Below, in pieces: positions 1-12,910 of a DNA stretch of 64,000 nt. Source of the DNA: Adineta ricciae. Its lineage: Eukaryota; Rotifera; Eurotatoria; Adinetida; Adinetidae. A program made the position numbers and the translations under genes. The stretch covers positions 434,001-498,000 of the forward strand of contig CAJNOJ010000039.1 in the NCBI GenBank assembly GCA_905250025.1, written 5' to 3'. Numbering within the stretch: the stretch's first letter is position 1; each line of letters begins with the position of its first letter. A model generated the notes under the pieces. It worked only from the letters and a program-made list of their open reading frames with translations, ran no database searches and was not told the origin of the DNA.

Positions 1-390
1 CATCACCATCATTTCTTCTTTCTCCATCGAACTACATATTCACAGACATTATTTTCTTCTCGCACATTTTCCAACAAAGTGTAATTCTATTTTTTGTTGC
101 CACACCCATTGCGAAAATCAACAACGTCAACGTCATCATCTCTGTGCTTTCATATCAAACCAATAAAACGATTTGTGTGATAAAATTTCGTGTCAGTGCG
201 TGCGTTTTGGTTTTCTTTTCTTTGAACATAACGAAACAAACAAGAAGGACAAAACGCTTTTGTCTCTGTGTATTTCTTTTGTTTATTGTCATTCGAAACA
301 CTTTTTCTAATTACAATCAAGAAATCGAAGAACATTCTGTTAAATCTGATTCTCATTTGTAGATTGCTTTGCTTTTTCGCGGAAATAAAG

Positions 391-3300
391 ATGCAATCAC
401 CATCGTTTCTGGCTCCATCAAGAGAATTGTCACGTCCGGGAACATCATTGCAGATCCATGCACGTCGAACCGAAGCACGTGATGCAAAGAAAGCTAAAGA
501 ACTCGTTCAAACATATACAACTGATGTTTTCGGACGGATTACCCGAGAAGAAAACATTTCATCGATTTTGTAAGAAAATTTCGGCGTGACTTTCAGAAAC
601 TATATTTTTCTTTGTAACTGAAAAAGGGAACATGCAATATTTGCATTGACGCTTGACGATAACGACGATGAAGTGTATGCCTTAGCTGCGTTCTATGACT
701 ATCCAAATGTTCATGGCGTTCCGTCGAATGATTGGGAAGATAAATGGTGGAAGAAGAATTCGTTTGATAAAACTGCGGATACGTCGAAAGTCAATGCGAT
801 TAATACACTTTTCTTGCATTTATTTGTCGCGCATCCAGACTTTTCTGAAGGTTGTGCTGAAGAAATACTCAATGTGACTTTTCGAGCGTTACCCGAAGTC
901 AATCAAATTCTTCTTTGCTTACCTCCACAAGTGACACCAGGTTTGTTTCCGTGGAAAATGATCCAGCAGAGGATATGATGAATGTCGATCATTTGTATAG
1001 AGGGTGCATTGGAGAAATATTTCAAGCCAATTCAAACCGAACGAGTGGATCAGACTTGTGCTGTTCTCGCTTGTTATCGAAAAGATCATTTTCCAGCATT
1101 GTTCATTCGAACAGCGCGGTAAAGACGAATGAAAAGCGCATATATGAAAACCGATTGCTTCATTTAGAGTGCAAGACAATGACGATCTTGCTCCATTATT
1201 CAATCAGTACAATGAAATTCTTCGACAAACGTATGGAGACTTTTTCGTTGCTGAATTAATCGAATCACAAGATGCAGATAATAAAGCATTGGTGGCAGAA
1301 GTAAGATTTCATTTATTCAATATAAGAAATTATGTTCCCATTACGAATTTAGTACAACGGTTATGCTATTGGTTTCATGAGCATATCGAAAGAAGTGAAT
1401 GTCGATGTACTCAACGAAATCTATGTTCTCTCAGCCTTCCATGGATTACGTTCATCCCATCCAGATGACAAATGGAATCATCAAATGACCGAAGAAACCG
1501 ACGGTCATCTACCGAATTCCGATGCATATGTACACGGAGAAGTCGCCTCAAATTATGATGCAAGTACTCATTTAAAATCAAATCCAGTACTGGAAGCGAT
1601 GCAGCGAGCGGCCGGCGCAGGAGACAATACTACTGAACCATTGCACCAATTATCTAATAATGCAACAGCATCGTCTGATTCGAATAAAACTAATAAGCAA
1701 GTAAAAGCAAACGAAGGTCAACTTGATCATCATAGTTTAACAGCATCGGATTATGCAACAACACCATTGAATAAATCAACCGAAGATTTAAGCAATTTGA
1801 ACGAGTATGCATCGAAGTTAAACAAATTATATTCGTTAATTTCCTTCTGATAGGGATGCTAATACGGAGAATGACAATAATGATGCTGTTCTGGAAATTG
1901 CTGATACATCTGCGCAACGAGCAAAGATGACAAAAGCCCAGGTAGATCATACACGCTTTCGATTGATATCAGTGGCGTTTGTGAATATTTCTATTTTAGT
2001 TAGCTGCAGAAGATCCATCGAAATTCATCAAGCCGAAATTGATTAGTCGCACGCCAAACTTCTTCGGTAAAGAGAAAGCATTTGCTATTCAACTATTTTG
2101 CATCAGCGAAGTTTACGAAAAACGGTAAATCCATATTAAAACGTACGGATCACAATTCCTTCTTCATACTCTTCCATCATAGATCCTTCGATTTCTTACA
2201 AAAAGCGTTCGACATGTTTCCTGATCGCGATTATTGCATCATATCCATTCCACAGATGGTACCGGAGTTTCCACTTCTACAATCATTCGTGGTACGTTAA
2301 ACTTTCCATTGACAATGTAGGCTTTTTCCTATGGAAATCTTTCTAGCGCATTCCACCACGTGTCCATTTACCCAACATTCAAGAGTTGTATTTATTCCAC
2401 CGTGCTGGTCTATTACGTGACATTTCCATCGAACGTGCGGCAGAAAAACATCTCGATACAGTCAAACGATTAACTGAACATATTTCAGCTCGCGATAAAA
2501 TCATCAATGATTTTCTCGATGCCGTACGAAGTCGTAAACGAAGTGTAAGTTTCCATTTCGAGCGAAACAACCGCAGATAAGATCGATACTTTCAGGATAC
2601 AAGTGCTTTTCTCGATGCCTATATTGTCAATGTTGCTAATCAAACAAGCGCTGTTGTCATTTTCAGTAATGAAGAAGTACGTATGTCATTGGTGTTTCAA
2701 CGGAAATCTTCTACACAATTTCGTGTAGAATATCGATTATCTTCGTTCGCAATACAATGTCGAAGATTTTGTTTATTTTAACTTGCACAAACGTAGCGAT
2801 CATATACATTTGTACCATTTCGTAATCAATCCAATCTTCGCTTATATGACGCGCTTATTCTTGAAAGAAATCCTACGCAAAATTAATAAAACATGTGTTT
2901 ACTATCCGATTTTCCCACGTTATGCCGAAGATGAAGTAGGGTGTCGTATTCTCATTTGAACTCTTCGCTCATGTGGATTACTCTAGATGCTCAAACATCA
3001 TTCACCAACTTATGCAATTCATTATTTGGTTCCTGTACGCCCGCGTCGCTTAGTTCAGTACAATCTGGAAGAATTGAAAATGAATGCACCAACAGATTGT
3101 GTTCTTGGTCGATTACCGAACTTATCTCATAATCCATTTGCATTAGCAATGACAGCTAGGAAACTCCTGACGGAAACAAAAGTATGTATTTCACACAACG
3201 GTATATGTATACGACTCGCTTTGTCTTTGTAGATAACAATTAATGCACGCATTGTCATTGTCGGTGCGTCCACCGTCGGTGAGTGGAGTCATTTTCATTA

Positions 3301-5828
3301 TCATTCTTATCTCATTTGAACCTTTTCATAGGATTGGCTGTTTTGGATGCTTTGATTATGTGGTAAGACTTGTTCAATTTGTTTTGCACTGCATGCCGCC
3401 TATTCGTTTTGTTCTATAGCCCTTACCTTCGTTTCAACAATTTAACACTGGTTTCGCCACATGGCATGCCAGGTGAATTTCCCCCATCGTCTACTCGAAA
3501 TTTATTCTTGCCATCAAAGTAATTCGTGAAACGATTCAACACTACGATTCACTCTTTTCTCTATCGTAGCTTGGAATACGAAACTGAAGAGTTAAGTCGG
3601 ATCTCACTTCGATCATACGTTAATATCATCTGTGCGAAATTAGTTAGTCTCAATCGACCAATGAAATTGGCTATACTTGATGATGACACTGTTCTACCTT
3701 ACGATCACTTACTTTTATGTACAGGCACTCAATATTATGTCACAGCACCATTGAAAACGATTGTTGTCAATCCATTAAACAAAAAAGTTGTGCCACCTAA
3801 AACCGATCGTATCTTACTTGGTATATCAATACTGAAGATGATGTTTATTAGTGAAATCATCTTGCTTTGTGTTTTGTAGAACCGGCTCCACCAAATGTCC
3901 TAACTATTAATGATGAATTCGATGCTGCCATGGTTCTTAAATGGCTTCGATTGAATCATCATACCGAACGTAATAGAAATATGACGTTGAGATAAAGCTT
4001 CTAACCTACTTTTTCCTTTTTTAAAGATTCGATTTTAATCTATGGAGCAACACTTGAATCGTATTGTTGCGTCAACGCCTTGATAGCCAATGGTATCCCA
4101 TCGAATGCGATCAAACTTATCATTCCACCTGAACATCAACACGTAAGATCTTTCATGTATTTTGTCCTTCAGTAATTTTGATGTGTTAGATTAACATATT
4201 CAATGATCCAACCGTACTAAAAAATGTTCAAGAAGAATTGCGAGAATTGAACATTCAAATCTATGAAGACTATATGATGGATGAATGGTGTAGTCATGAT
4301 ATGATTGATGCTGAACATCCGATTGAACGTGTCATATTTCGTCCACATGACAAGAAGCAAGGCAAAGATCTCAACTTGAAATGCACGGTAATGCCAATTC
4401 AGTTGTGATCTTCTTCTCACCGTTCGATTTCTAGACGTTGTTTTGTTTTGTTAACAAACAAGTGAATTACGACGCATTTGTTGCTATCAATCACAGTTCG
4501 CTGGTGTTCGATGGTCGACTTGTTATCGACGAACACGATCGTACTAATGATAAACGAATCTATGCTGGTGGATCTTTAACTAAATTCAAACGAGGTTATT
4601 ATCGCGACGAATGGTCACACACTTGTTTCAATTCCAAAGAAGTTGGAAATATGGTTTGTTGAATATTGCTACTTTTTTCTCTAATGAATCAGTCGCGTGT
4701 TTAGCTTGCCAATGAATTATTTGCACAATATGATCCAATATTCGTTCCACCCAAAACACCATCGGGCAAACATCCACTTATTCCGTTATATAAGAAACCC
4801 AAACGCATTTATGCTGTTTTACCAGGTTCGGTTGTCTGTCTAACATAGATGAATATTCACCTTGAGATCGACATTTGTCGTAATTGGGATAATCTTATCG
4901 GCAAATTGAATGAGATATTAGTGGATTTCGAGGAATACTGAAACAAACTCTTGCAGGACAAAAATTAATCCTACGTTTTCATTACAGGGAATCTTCATTG
5001 TTTACAAATTTGTCAAACTGGTCCGACGGTTCCCTATGAAACTGCGAAGAAAATCGAGAATTATGTAAGCCTCTGATAAGCGTATTGAATTCACACAGAT
5101 TTGCAATATCTTCTAGGGCACCGATATCATAACGAACCATCAAAACAACTATTTCCGTCTTCATATCGATTCGATTGGTATCGTCCGTACTATTGTTTGT
5201 CTCCATCATGAAGTAAGATTGATAGTTCTTGAATTCATCGGAATCAATGTCTATTTTTCATCGACTAGAAAATCGATGTGTATAATCTCTCGCAATTGTA
5301 TGGTTTACATGAACGATTACTCAATAATCTCCGACAACGTTATAACGAAGGTCTAATAACTGATCTGTTCACGTATGATGTTCAAATGCTACTTATTAGT
5401 TTGTGTTTTTCATGGATATTTCTGTTTGATTCAGATATTTTCAAGAAAACTGGACTGTTGCTTTGTTTCACGATCGTTTTACTGATGTTCGAAACGAGAT
5501 TCGAGATATTCTACGAAAAACTCTAGTATGTCGAATATCTATGATGATCTGTCATCATTGCAGAAAATCTCTTTCTAGAAAAACAGTGATAATTCCATTG
5601 TCGGATCACTCGAGACCTCCATAGACCAAGATATTATAGTAAAACCTGTTTTTGTTCTTTCAAACTCTAAACACTTGCTTTATTTCTTCTCAGTTCAGTG
5701 AAGATCAAAAAAGAGCAATGATTGGAAGATTCCGCAATGAAGGATACAAGAATGAAATCGAAGAGATTATTTTAAGATATTTGAATTATAATCAATATCA
5801 TTTACCCATGTACGCAAGACCAACTTGA
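391..5828 (+). CDS. CFAP61: Cilia- and flagella-associated protein 61 (CFAP61) homologue, about 20 short introns
   Basis: CFAP61 is an axonemal protein of the calmodulin- and spoke-associated complex at the base of radial spoke 3, needed for ciliary beating. The start ATG at 391 follows an acceptor AG at 361-362. Exon 1 ends at 569 and splices to 627 to give ...ISSILEHAIFALTLDD, which matches the family's N-terminus. Further landmarks in order are ACYRKDHFPALFIR (near 1060-1118), VNVDVLNEIYVLSAFHGL (1384-1450), RAGLLRDISIERAAE (near 2405), YLVPVRPRR (near 3027), a Rossmann-like RIVIVGASTVG (near 3250) and LLCTGTQYYV (near 3713). The last are AAGSLTKF-like GGSLTKFKRGYY (near 4570) and a C-terminal LFHDRF-type block (near 5465-5510). 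The last exon ends in TGA at 5826-5828. A low-complexity Asn/Ser/Thr linker (about 1480-1950) separates the N-terminal domain from the dinucleotide-fold half. Exon boundaries in the middle are approximate. Identity is firm. Confidence 0.93.
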
Positions 5829-6162
5829 ATCTCAAATGGGCGATCTAGCTATTTCAAAGACTCAGCTGAATGATTTCTTTTTTGAATTAATTTATCTTTA
5901 TCAATGAAATGAATAAATGAATGAATGAATGAAAAGGATAGTTTTTTCTTTCGAATCGATCATGTCATCGAATCAACTGAGAACTGTATTAAGAAAAAAG
6001 AAATTGTTATCCTTTATTTGACCAAACCGAAAAACAAACAAACCGTTATCATAGATGTTAATGAAATCAAAAGAAAAATCAGTGAATTATCAAGATCATT
6101 GGATGGAGATTATCAGGAAAAGAAGGAAAATTGATAAACTTGATTGAGCTGAACAATCACGT
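5829..6162. other. 3' intergenic gap between convergent CFAP61 and aquaporin
   Basis: This gap contains an imperfect AATG repeat (5903-5934) and AATAAA at 5911. A 69-codon forward ORF (5925-6134) is somewhat coding-like, but it starts in the repeat, has no recognisable similarity and is probably 3'UTR sequence shared by the two convergent genes. Confidence 0.5.
5903..5934. repeat. Imperfect (AATG)n tetranucleotide repeat
   Basis: Runs of AATG with one AATA interruption, directly visible, lie 75 bases after the CFAP61 stop. Confidence 0.9.
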
Positions 6163-7164
6163 TTAAATTGGTGGCATTTTCTTGACGTTCGTATCCGAAT
6201 CCGTGAGTAAAACAATCGGCGGGCGTTTTCGTAGAATATAAGTATAAATGATTGCAGCTAGGATGGAGCCAGACAGTGGACCAAACCAGTATATCCAATG
6301 ATTTTCCCATGTATTTGTCATTGTTGCCGGGCCAAATGATCGAGCTGGATTCATTGAACCACCAGTATAGGGTCCGCCGAATAAAGCACCAGTGATGACT
6401 GCTAAACCGACTGCTAAAGCTTTCGAACCGCCAATATCTTCTCGGTGTTTATCGCAGATTGCATGTACTGTATAACATAGAACAAATGTAATGATGCATT
6501 CAATTATCACGGCTTGTGAAATGGTTACATCTGGAGCAATGGTAGTTAAACCTAAATTTCCTTGTGCATGCACCGGTGCTAATAACGACAGTAAGAAAGA
6601 GCCACTGATGGCACCGAGTAATTGAACGCCGACATAAGCTAATGCTCGTACGATATCGATTTCACAAGCGACTAAGAACGAGACTGTGACAGCTGGATTA
6701 ATATGAGCACCACTCATATGACCGAATGCGACGACGAGAGTAGCAACAGCAAATCCGCCAGCTAAAGCGCCATGTAGATCAGGTACGGCTTTCGATGTGA
6801 TCGGTAATCCAGTGGATGTACATATTAATGTCAGTAGCATTGTACCGATGTATTCACTGAGTAGAGCTTGATAAAATGCTAGTGTTCTTATTTGTGAGAT
6901 ACAAAGTGCTTCTCCAGTGAATACTGCTCTGTTCAAACGAGTTGGTGGGCACCGAAAGATGTACTGGCCACTTGTTGTATGATAATCACAACATGTTTTG
7001 GCAACAGTTGATGAAGCACGAGGCCGTTGACGATTATCAAGGTTCGGTAAACCGCCATTGCTTCGAATTGGATCTTGCTTGTCAATTGCTTCTTGAATAA
7101 AAGGAGATAGGACTTCCATTGGAGTCGTGTGACAATCAACAGACGGCGATGGATGAAAACTCAT
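6163..7164 (-). CDS. Aquaporin (MIP family), AQP4/insect-type, unusual selectivity filter
   Basis: A membrane channel of 333 residues in one coding exon. Two NPA half-helices are present: GAHINPAV (about residue 175) and GGSMNPARSFGPA (about residue 285), with six hydrophobic segments in the usual order and a family-like core of about 230 residues. The N-terminal extension of about 100 residues is polar and contains three His/Cys-rich patches with no known domain. Aligned to AQP1/AQP4, the aromatic/arginine filter positions read Gly (in ALAGGFAVAT, normally Phe), Ala (in VITGALFGG, normally His), Gly (in YTGGSMNPAR, Cys or Ala in relatives) and the conserved Arg. The small residues suggest a wide pore that may pass glycerol or urea rather than only water; that is inference. 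An acceptor AG (7192-7191 on the minus strand) lies 26 bases upstream of the ATG and may be a trans-splice site. Confidence 0.93.
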   Translation of the reverse strand: MSFHPSPSVDCHTTPMEVLSPFIQEAIDKQDPIRSNGGLPNLDNRQRPRASSTVAKTCCDYHTTSGQYIFRCPPTRLNRAVFTGEALCISQIRTLAFYQALLSEYIGTMLLTLICTSTGLPITSKAVPDLHGALAGGFAVATLVVAFGHMSGAHINPAVTVSFLVACEIDIVRALAYVGVQLLGAISGSFLLSLLAPVHAQGNLGLTTIAPDVTISQAVIIECIITFVLCYTVHAICDKHREDIGGSKALAVGLAVITGALFGGPYTGGSMNPARSFGPATMTNTWENHWIYWFGPLSGSILAAIIYTYILRKRPPIVLLTDSDTNVKKMPPI

Positions 7165-9084
7165 GGTTGAGATTTAACTGAATAGGATATCTAAAGTATA
7201 GAAGGAAAGGTGAAATACGATTATTTATGAATTTCTGCAAGACCAATTGCATCATAATCTGAAAAATTCGGTGTGATTCATAGAGATCTGATTATTCATC
7301 AAGATAGGAAGTGTTTGATAGTTAACCTAGTTGACTGCTTGTTAGTAAAAACGTCCCATTTCCTCCCATATCCAAATTGAGACACCCATAAATTTTCTCG
7401 AATAAAATGGAGACAACTAAATTATTTCTAATATTTATCTTCCAGTACAAAATACAGTGATGCCCGTATGCACATAAATATTTTAACGTTAATTTCACAC
7501 CTGACTGCGATGATAAATCAAAAATATGATAAAAAGAACGATTCGTCTAAACACAGTGTCTTCTTACTTATTTTCTATTTGTTTTTCTTTATGCCGACTG
7601 CTTAACCAAAGAAATTCTATGCAACATCAATCACTTTCTTCTTCTCGCAATCCATCAAACACTTACATGAAATGAAAGAATTCTTAGACAACATCTCAAG
7701 GCAATCTTATGCATTTTCATCAACCGGCTCCTGTTTTTTTCTTCAATGAATTTGCCTATGTTTATTACAGAAATTAAACCAGAACAACACAAACAGGTTT
7801 TTTTCATCATCATGATGATCAATGACACAGAGAAGCAACATACGATGCATTTGTGTTTGTATTTTGTTTCTTACAAACGAATCTCTCCTGATTTTTTGTT
7901 TCACCGTACAATGATAGAGACATGAAAGCAACCTCAACGTTCTACACAAATCGAAAAATAAACTTCGCCAACAGCACATGTAATGACTGAAATGAGCTTT
8001 TAAATGCACTTTACGCTAGAAATTTTTTGCGGACGAACCACATATCACCTACTTTCATTCTAATCAATCATATCGAGTTGTTGTGTTTGATTGTCAACAA
8101 CTATTCGATGTCGAAATGAATAAATAGAGAGAAAACAACGTGTCCTTCGTTTCTGCTTCTCTCTCGTCAATTTATATAATTATGATACACTTAATAATGA
8201 GCGTCGATTCATGCAGTCATACCTTTCATGACGATATATGTTGTCGTGTCTTCAACCAAATTAGAGGTATGGCGTGAGAAAATAAAAATGAGTCAACGAA
8301 AAAAGAAAGAAAATGCCTGATGACTTCGCTGATTAGAAATCTTCTAGAAATCATGATATTTGACTGACTTTTCGAAGAGGAAAGCAAATGATCTCGATAA
8401 ATATAATTGCCGTATGATTGCTTAGAGAAAAACGCTTTTCTTCGTTCAGATGATTTAGCTTAGCATATGGGGGGAAAATCGACGCTTGTCACAAATATTT
8501 TGTCAATTAGGAAATTGGATGTATTCGACGCTGATATCGTGTATTCATCTAAGCAATTATAATTGATCATTCTAAACTGTAAAGTACTACTGCGTAGAGC
8601 GATGTCACCTGAAGAGACAAACAAGCTTATGCCTCCCGATACGAATCTCCGAACGAAAAGCAAATGCGGCCTTGAAAATTTGAGTTGTAAACATGTTTTA
8701 TGATCTTGGAGTACTGATAAGCTTTTGGATATTCTTGGAGTGGTATCGACTGTTGAATTTTGTGGAGAAAACGTTCTCGGTTCAACAAAGGACGGCATCT
8801 ACCGCATGGTTGTATCTATTCATTTATCCAATGGCTAATCACATCCATAAAAGAAGAAGAAAGGATTGACAGAAAAAAGAGAAAAACCCGAAAAAAACGA
8901 TCATTTGTCAATGTAGTTGCCAAGTATTTAGAAACAAAAACTCATAAAAATCTTTTGTTTTGTTCAACTAAATGTCAATTTTGACCAAATCAGACAGGTT
9001 TGTATTCTTCAAACATGATGTTTGACTATCAGCAAATATTTTCGTTTGCTTGCTACTTTTAGTTGACTAAATCAAGTAAAAAAT
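7165..9084. other. Divergent intergenic region between aquaporin and the SIM protein gene
   Basis: About 1.9 kb with no gene I can support, AT-rich with scattered short ORFs on both strands. It holds the 5' ends and presumably the promoters of the two divergent genes. A 112-codon reverse ORF (8460-8798) shows no domain and no splice context that convinced me. Confidence 0.6.
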
Positions 9085-12000
9085 ATGTCCCTGACTTCAA
9101 TGAATAGCAATGATTTTTGTTTATTATTAAATATCGATTTGAATTCACGGCGAATTCATCGATTACTTGAACGTCGTTTCAAAAGTAATTCGAATAAACA
9201 TAGTTTTGACTTTAAATCGTTCGCACCGGAACAACCGTCGAACAATGCGAAAGTGTCACGTTCATTTCTTCGTTTTCAACCGAAATTAACTTCCCCAAAC
9301 GATTCAGAAGAATACATGTCATCAGATTCCGATTGCTCATCGAATGATGATCAGGAAGATGAAGTATACGAAACGGAAGTATCGTCAAGCAACGACGATG
9401 ATCATCTCAACAAACTTGCCGAATGGCAACCGGAAAAGTTTCAATCTGTTATCGAAACAGATACTGACGAGGAGGAAGATCAAGAGGAAAACGATATTAC
9501 TCAGCAAACAATCACGGCAGAAGATAATCAAATGGATGTCTCATCAGGTTTGACGATGATTAACTGAAAATCATATTGTTATTTTGGTTTTATCCTAGAA
9601 CCTCCGGCTTCATCCAGTCAAGTTGAAGATCTACTGGTAACGTACATTCATAGACCTGTGAAAGCTGAACCGATGAGCTACGACGAAGGAATATTTGATA
9701 AACCTCCTCAATTGGACGGTCATGTAGATTTGCCGTTGATTACATCGTCTAATCAATCGAATAATAACGATACTGATAGAAGATTAAGCGAAATCATCGC
9801 TAAGGTAGCCGAAAGAACATGTGCTCAAAAGAAAACCATTCAAATACATCAAATCCCGCCCAAACCATGTCGAATCCGTCGGATAGACGAACCGAGAAGA
9901 AAATCTTCAAATCCTACCCCGAAGAAACCTCGAACAAGTCCCCAGAAACCCGATCGATCTAAAACACAGTTACATCGCGATGGAAAAATTGCGAAAAAGC
10001 CTATCTCGCGCCTACTCAATACAGTAATGAAGAACAACGGCGACGCTATTCGAGAACGCGATACACGCGTACCAACAGTACCCGCCAGCCATCACGTAAA
10101 TAACTAGACGAAACGAGGAACTCTTGAGAAAAAAATCGTTTTCCTTGCTTTCAGAAACCATCTCGTACTTTATCGGTTAACGGCGTACAATCGACGGCCG
10201 GCAAACAGCTAATTGACGATGGCCGGCGTTCACGTAAGCTCCGGTTGTCACTGTTTGTGTATCTTTCACTGTTGAACTGACTCTTGTAGAACAACAGAAA
10301 ATTCCTCCTGTCTTACAAAAACAAAAAAGGGTTCCGGATCGTCCTCAAAAATCATCACAACAAAAGGAGAAATCAGCTACTGATCATATGAGATTAGCAC
10401 AGCGACGATTGAATCATTTACACGAACGAGAACAACACTCAACACCTTCTTCATCGAAAGAAAAAATCAAACAAATGTCACGAACATCGAAAGTATGTCA
10501 TCAATCAAATGGCATCCATACATTCATTTTTCGTCTTTGTTCTCTAGCCAATCATTCAAAGATCAGTATCCGTACCGAAAAGTGCAAACTTGAATGTTCT
10601 TAACCAGCAAAAAATGAAAACTGAAATAAAGAAATTGAAACATTTAAGCACAGAACCATCGAAACTCGAATGTGGTGCAAAGGAAAACATACTCTCAAAA
10701 ACGAAAGCAAAGACAGTGAATAATACTGATGGTAAGACGATCATTCAATCATGTTGTCTTCGATTATTTCATACATTTTAGATATTAACAAGCAACAATC
10801 AATTTTCGAATTCTTGGCTTCGTCCATGGATTCCACTAAGACAATGACTAAGAGACCTTCCACCTATTTCGACGATTGTATCGTCATCGACGATGATAGT
10901 GAGGATGAAACTGAACATAACCGAGCGATGATCGAAGATGACGAAATTCAAGAAATCGAACGGCAACAGTAAATATTCCAAATTTCGTCACTTGCATTAC
11001 TTTCACGAGCGAATTTCGAAAATTTTAGATATTCAATCGCGTACGATCTTCACGCTCGTCAAAAACACCTCGATCATATTGTTCACACGCCCACCATGCA
11101 TGTCAAATGGCTATTCAATCTTGAAAATCTCCTTCTCGATCACATACTGATCTGTCACGAGAACAATCGTTGTCCATGTACGAAATCCGCCGACAAATCC
11201 CACGCAATGACATGTCAAGATTCAGCCAATGCACCTGGTTACCATATCGATCCATCATTTATTTCGATTATAATTATAAATTTTATCAAAACGTTCCTTC
11301 TACGAAATTCGCCCACTGATCAACAAGAATTCTCGTTCGTTCAGTTTGGTATTACTTCACATCTACGCTATTTTCTACTGGATCTACCGACTTATATGCA
11401 CAATGAAGAGCAAGACGTTGATGATACTTGCACGAAATGTCACCAGTATTCATTGATTATCAATATTCTGTTTGATTTATTATTTGATTTAATCGATTAT
11501 GACCTGTGTGGTCGAAACGAAAAACTTAAGTATCGTTCGTCGTTGATCGAAGATGATTATTTTACTCGGTTTCTGCAATCGAAGATAACGAAAAAGAATC
11601 CATTTCATCGTATTAAATTGGTTATCTATTTTATCGAACTGCTTGGCTTGCATATGAACAAATGTCGCAAGAAAAAACAATTTCAGTTTAATCAGAACGA
11701 AAATGCTTTATTCCATTCTATTGAACAGTTCATTCGGCATATTATTTTCAGTATAAACAAGTAAATAAACAACCGAGTGTTTTTATATCGAGAAGTTGAC
11801 CCTCACGATCGTTTTAGTATGATTAATGAACGCCTCTCGATCTGTTTCAATGTGATGGAATTGTGTCTACTATTTGCGAATGAAAGAACAACTCGAATCA
11901 GACAAGTAGGTTGTTAGAAAAGCATTCCGATGGATATTTCGTATGTTTATCTGTTTAGATGTCTTTGTTTTTGTCCGAATTATGTCAGCAAGATGTGAAA

Positions 12001-12643
12001 TATGTAAATATGTTTCTATTCGATGAAAACTTATTAGTTGATATCCGTTTGTTGTTAACTAATGAATTGATTTCAAAGAAATTTCATCTGAAACTGATAT
12101 CCGCCAACGAAATCAATCAGTTTTTCCAACATATTCAAGTTAGTCCGAGTCATTCGAAAAATAATTCAATTTTCAATATTTTGCTTCTTTTTAGGATACT
12201 TTGACCCGTAAAGAGGTAAGAGCCTTCGAAGACGCAAAAAAGTGCTGATAACGTGGATTTTTTTATCAACATCATCCTTATCTCTCTCTCTCTCGAGTGA
12301 AATCATCCTACAGAAGTTCTGTTTTTATAGGAGATCGATGAAAATGGATTGCTACTTTTCCGAAGTTTACTGAATTCCTATGCTGATCTAATTATCGGTA
12401 AGCCAATGTTTAATCTTGATGTTTATGCACACGAACGCTGCATATTTTTTTCTAGAAGTGAAAGCTATTTCCGAGATGTACTCAGATATTGTTAAACAGT
12501 CAGTGACACTACTTCACCATCACCTGGATCTGATATTTCGGAAATTAGTCGCAGTATCTTTCGATGATTTGGCTTATTTCAAGCAAACTGAATGCACACT
12601 GATCTTTTTTCGTTTGCTCAAGTGCAAATGGAATCATCTATGA
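9085..12643 (+). CDS. Unrecognised protein: acidic disordered N-half with SUMO-interaction-like motif, helical C-half
   Basis: I do not recognise the family. A continuous frame is obtained by splicing short GT-AG introns: 9085-9547, 9599-10095, 10155-10233, 10290-10492, 10548-10731, 10783-about 10968, about 11029-11760, then several small exons to a TGA at 12641-12643, giving roughly 900 residues. The N-terminal half is Ser/Asp/Glu-rich (for example SSDSDCSSNDDQEDE), followed by a basic Lys/Arg/Pro stretch, as in many nuclear proteins. Near 10870-10920 it has CIVIDDDSEDE, a hydrophobic core followed by acids that fits the SUMO-interacting motif pattern. The C-terminal half (from about 11030) is Leu/Ile/Phe-rich and predicted helical, reminiscent of HEAT-like scaffolds. 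A genome-maintenance factor such as an SLF2/SIMC1-type protein is only a guess. It lies upstream of BORCS6 on the same strand. Confidence 0.72.
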
Positions 12644-12910
12644 CTCATCAGATCGCTTGTTTTATTCTCTCTTCCGAAAATATAGTCAAATGTACATTTA
12701 TTCTATCTCCACGCATGCCTTTGCCGGTGTCAGTTCTGTCTTCGCTTAATATATTCTCGAGACGTTTGTGTCTTTTGTTTGTTTTTTTTTCGTGTAAACA
12801 ACGATGTACTAGTTTGCGAATAGTTTATGAGCATTTTCGTGCAAAATTTAGGCTAATCTATATATTGAATGAACTTCTTCTGTCTTCACTAGATTAAAAA
12901 GAAAGATAGT

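Noticed and set aside
5925-6134. 69-codon forward ORF after the CFAP61 stop
   Set aside because: It shares the CFAP61 frame but is cut off by stops, begins in an AATG repeat and overlaps the aquaporin 3' end; probably UTR.
8460-8798. 112-codon reverse ORF in the aquaporin upstream region
   Set aside because: No domain, biased composition, no supporting splice sites or neighbouring exons; likely chance.
12279-12296. CT-repeat tract as a regulatory element
   Set aside because: It lies in the pyrimidine-rich part of an intron next to the 3' splice site, which explains it.
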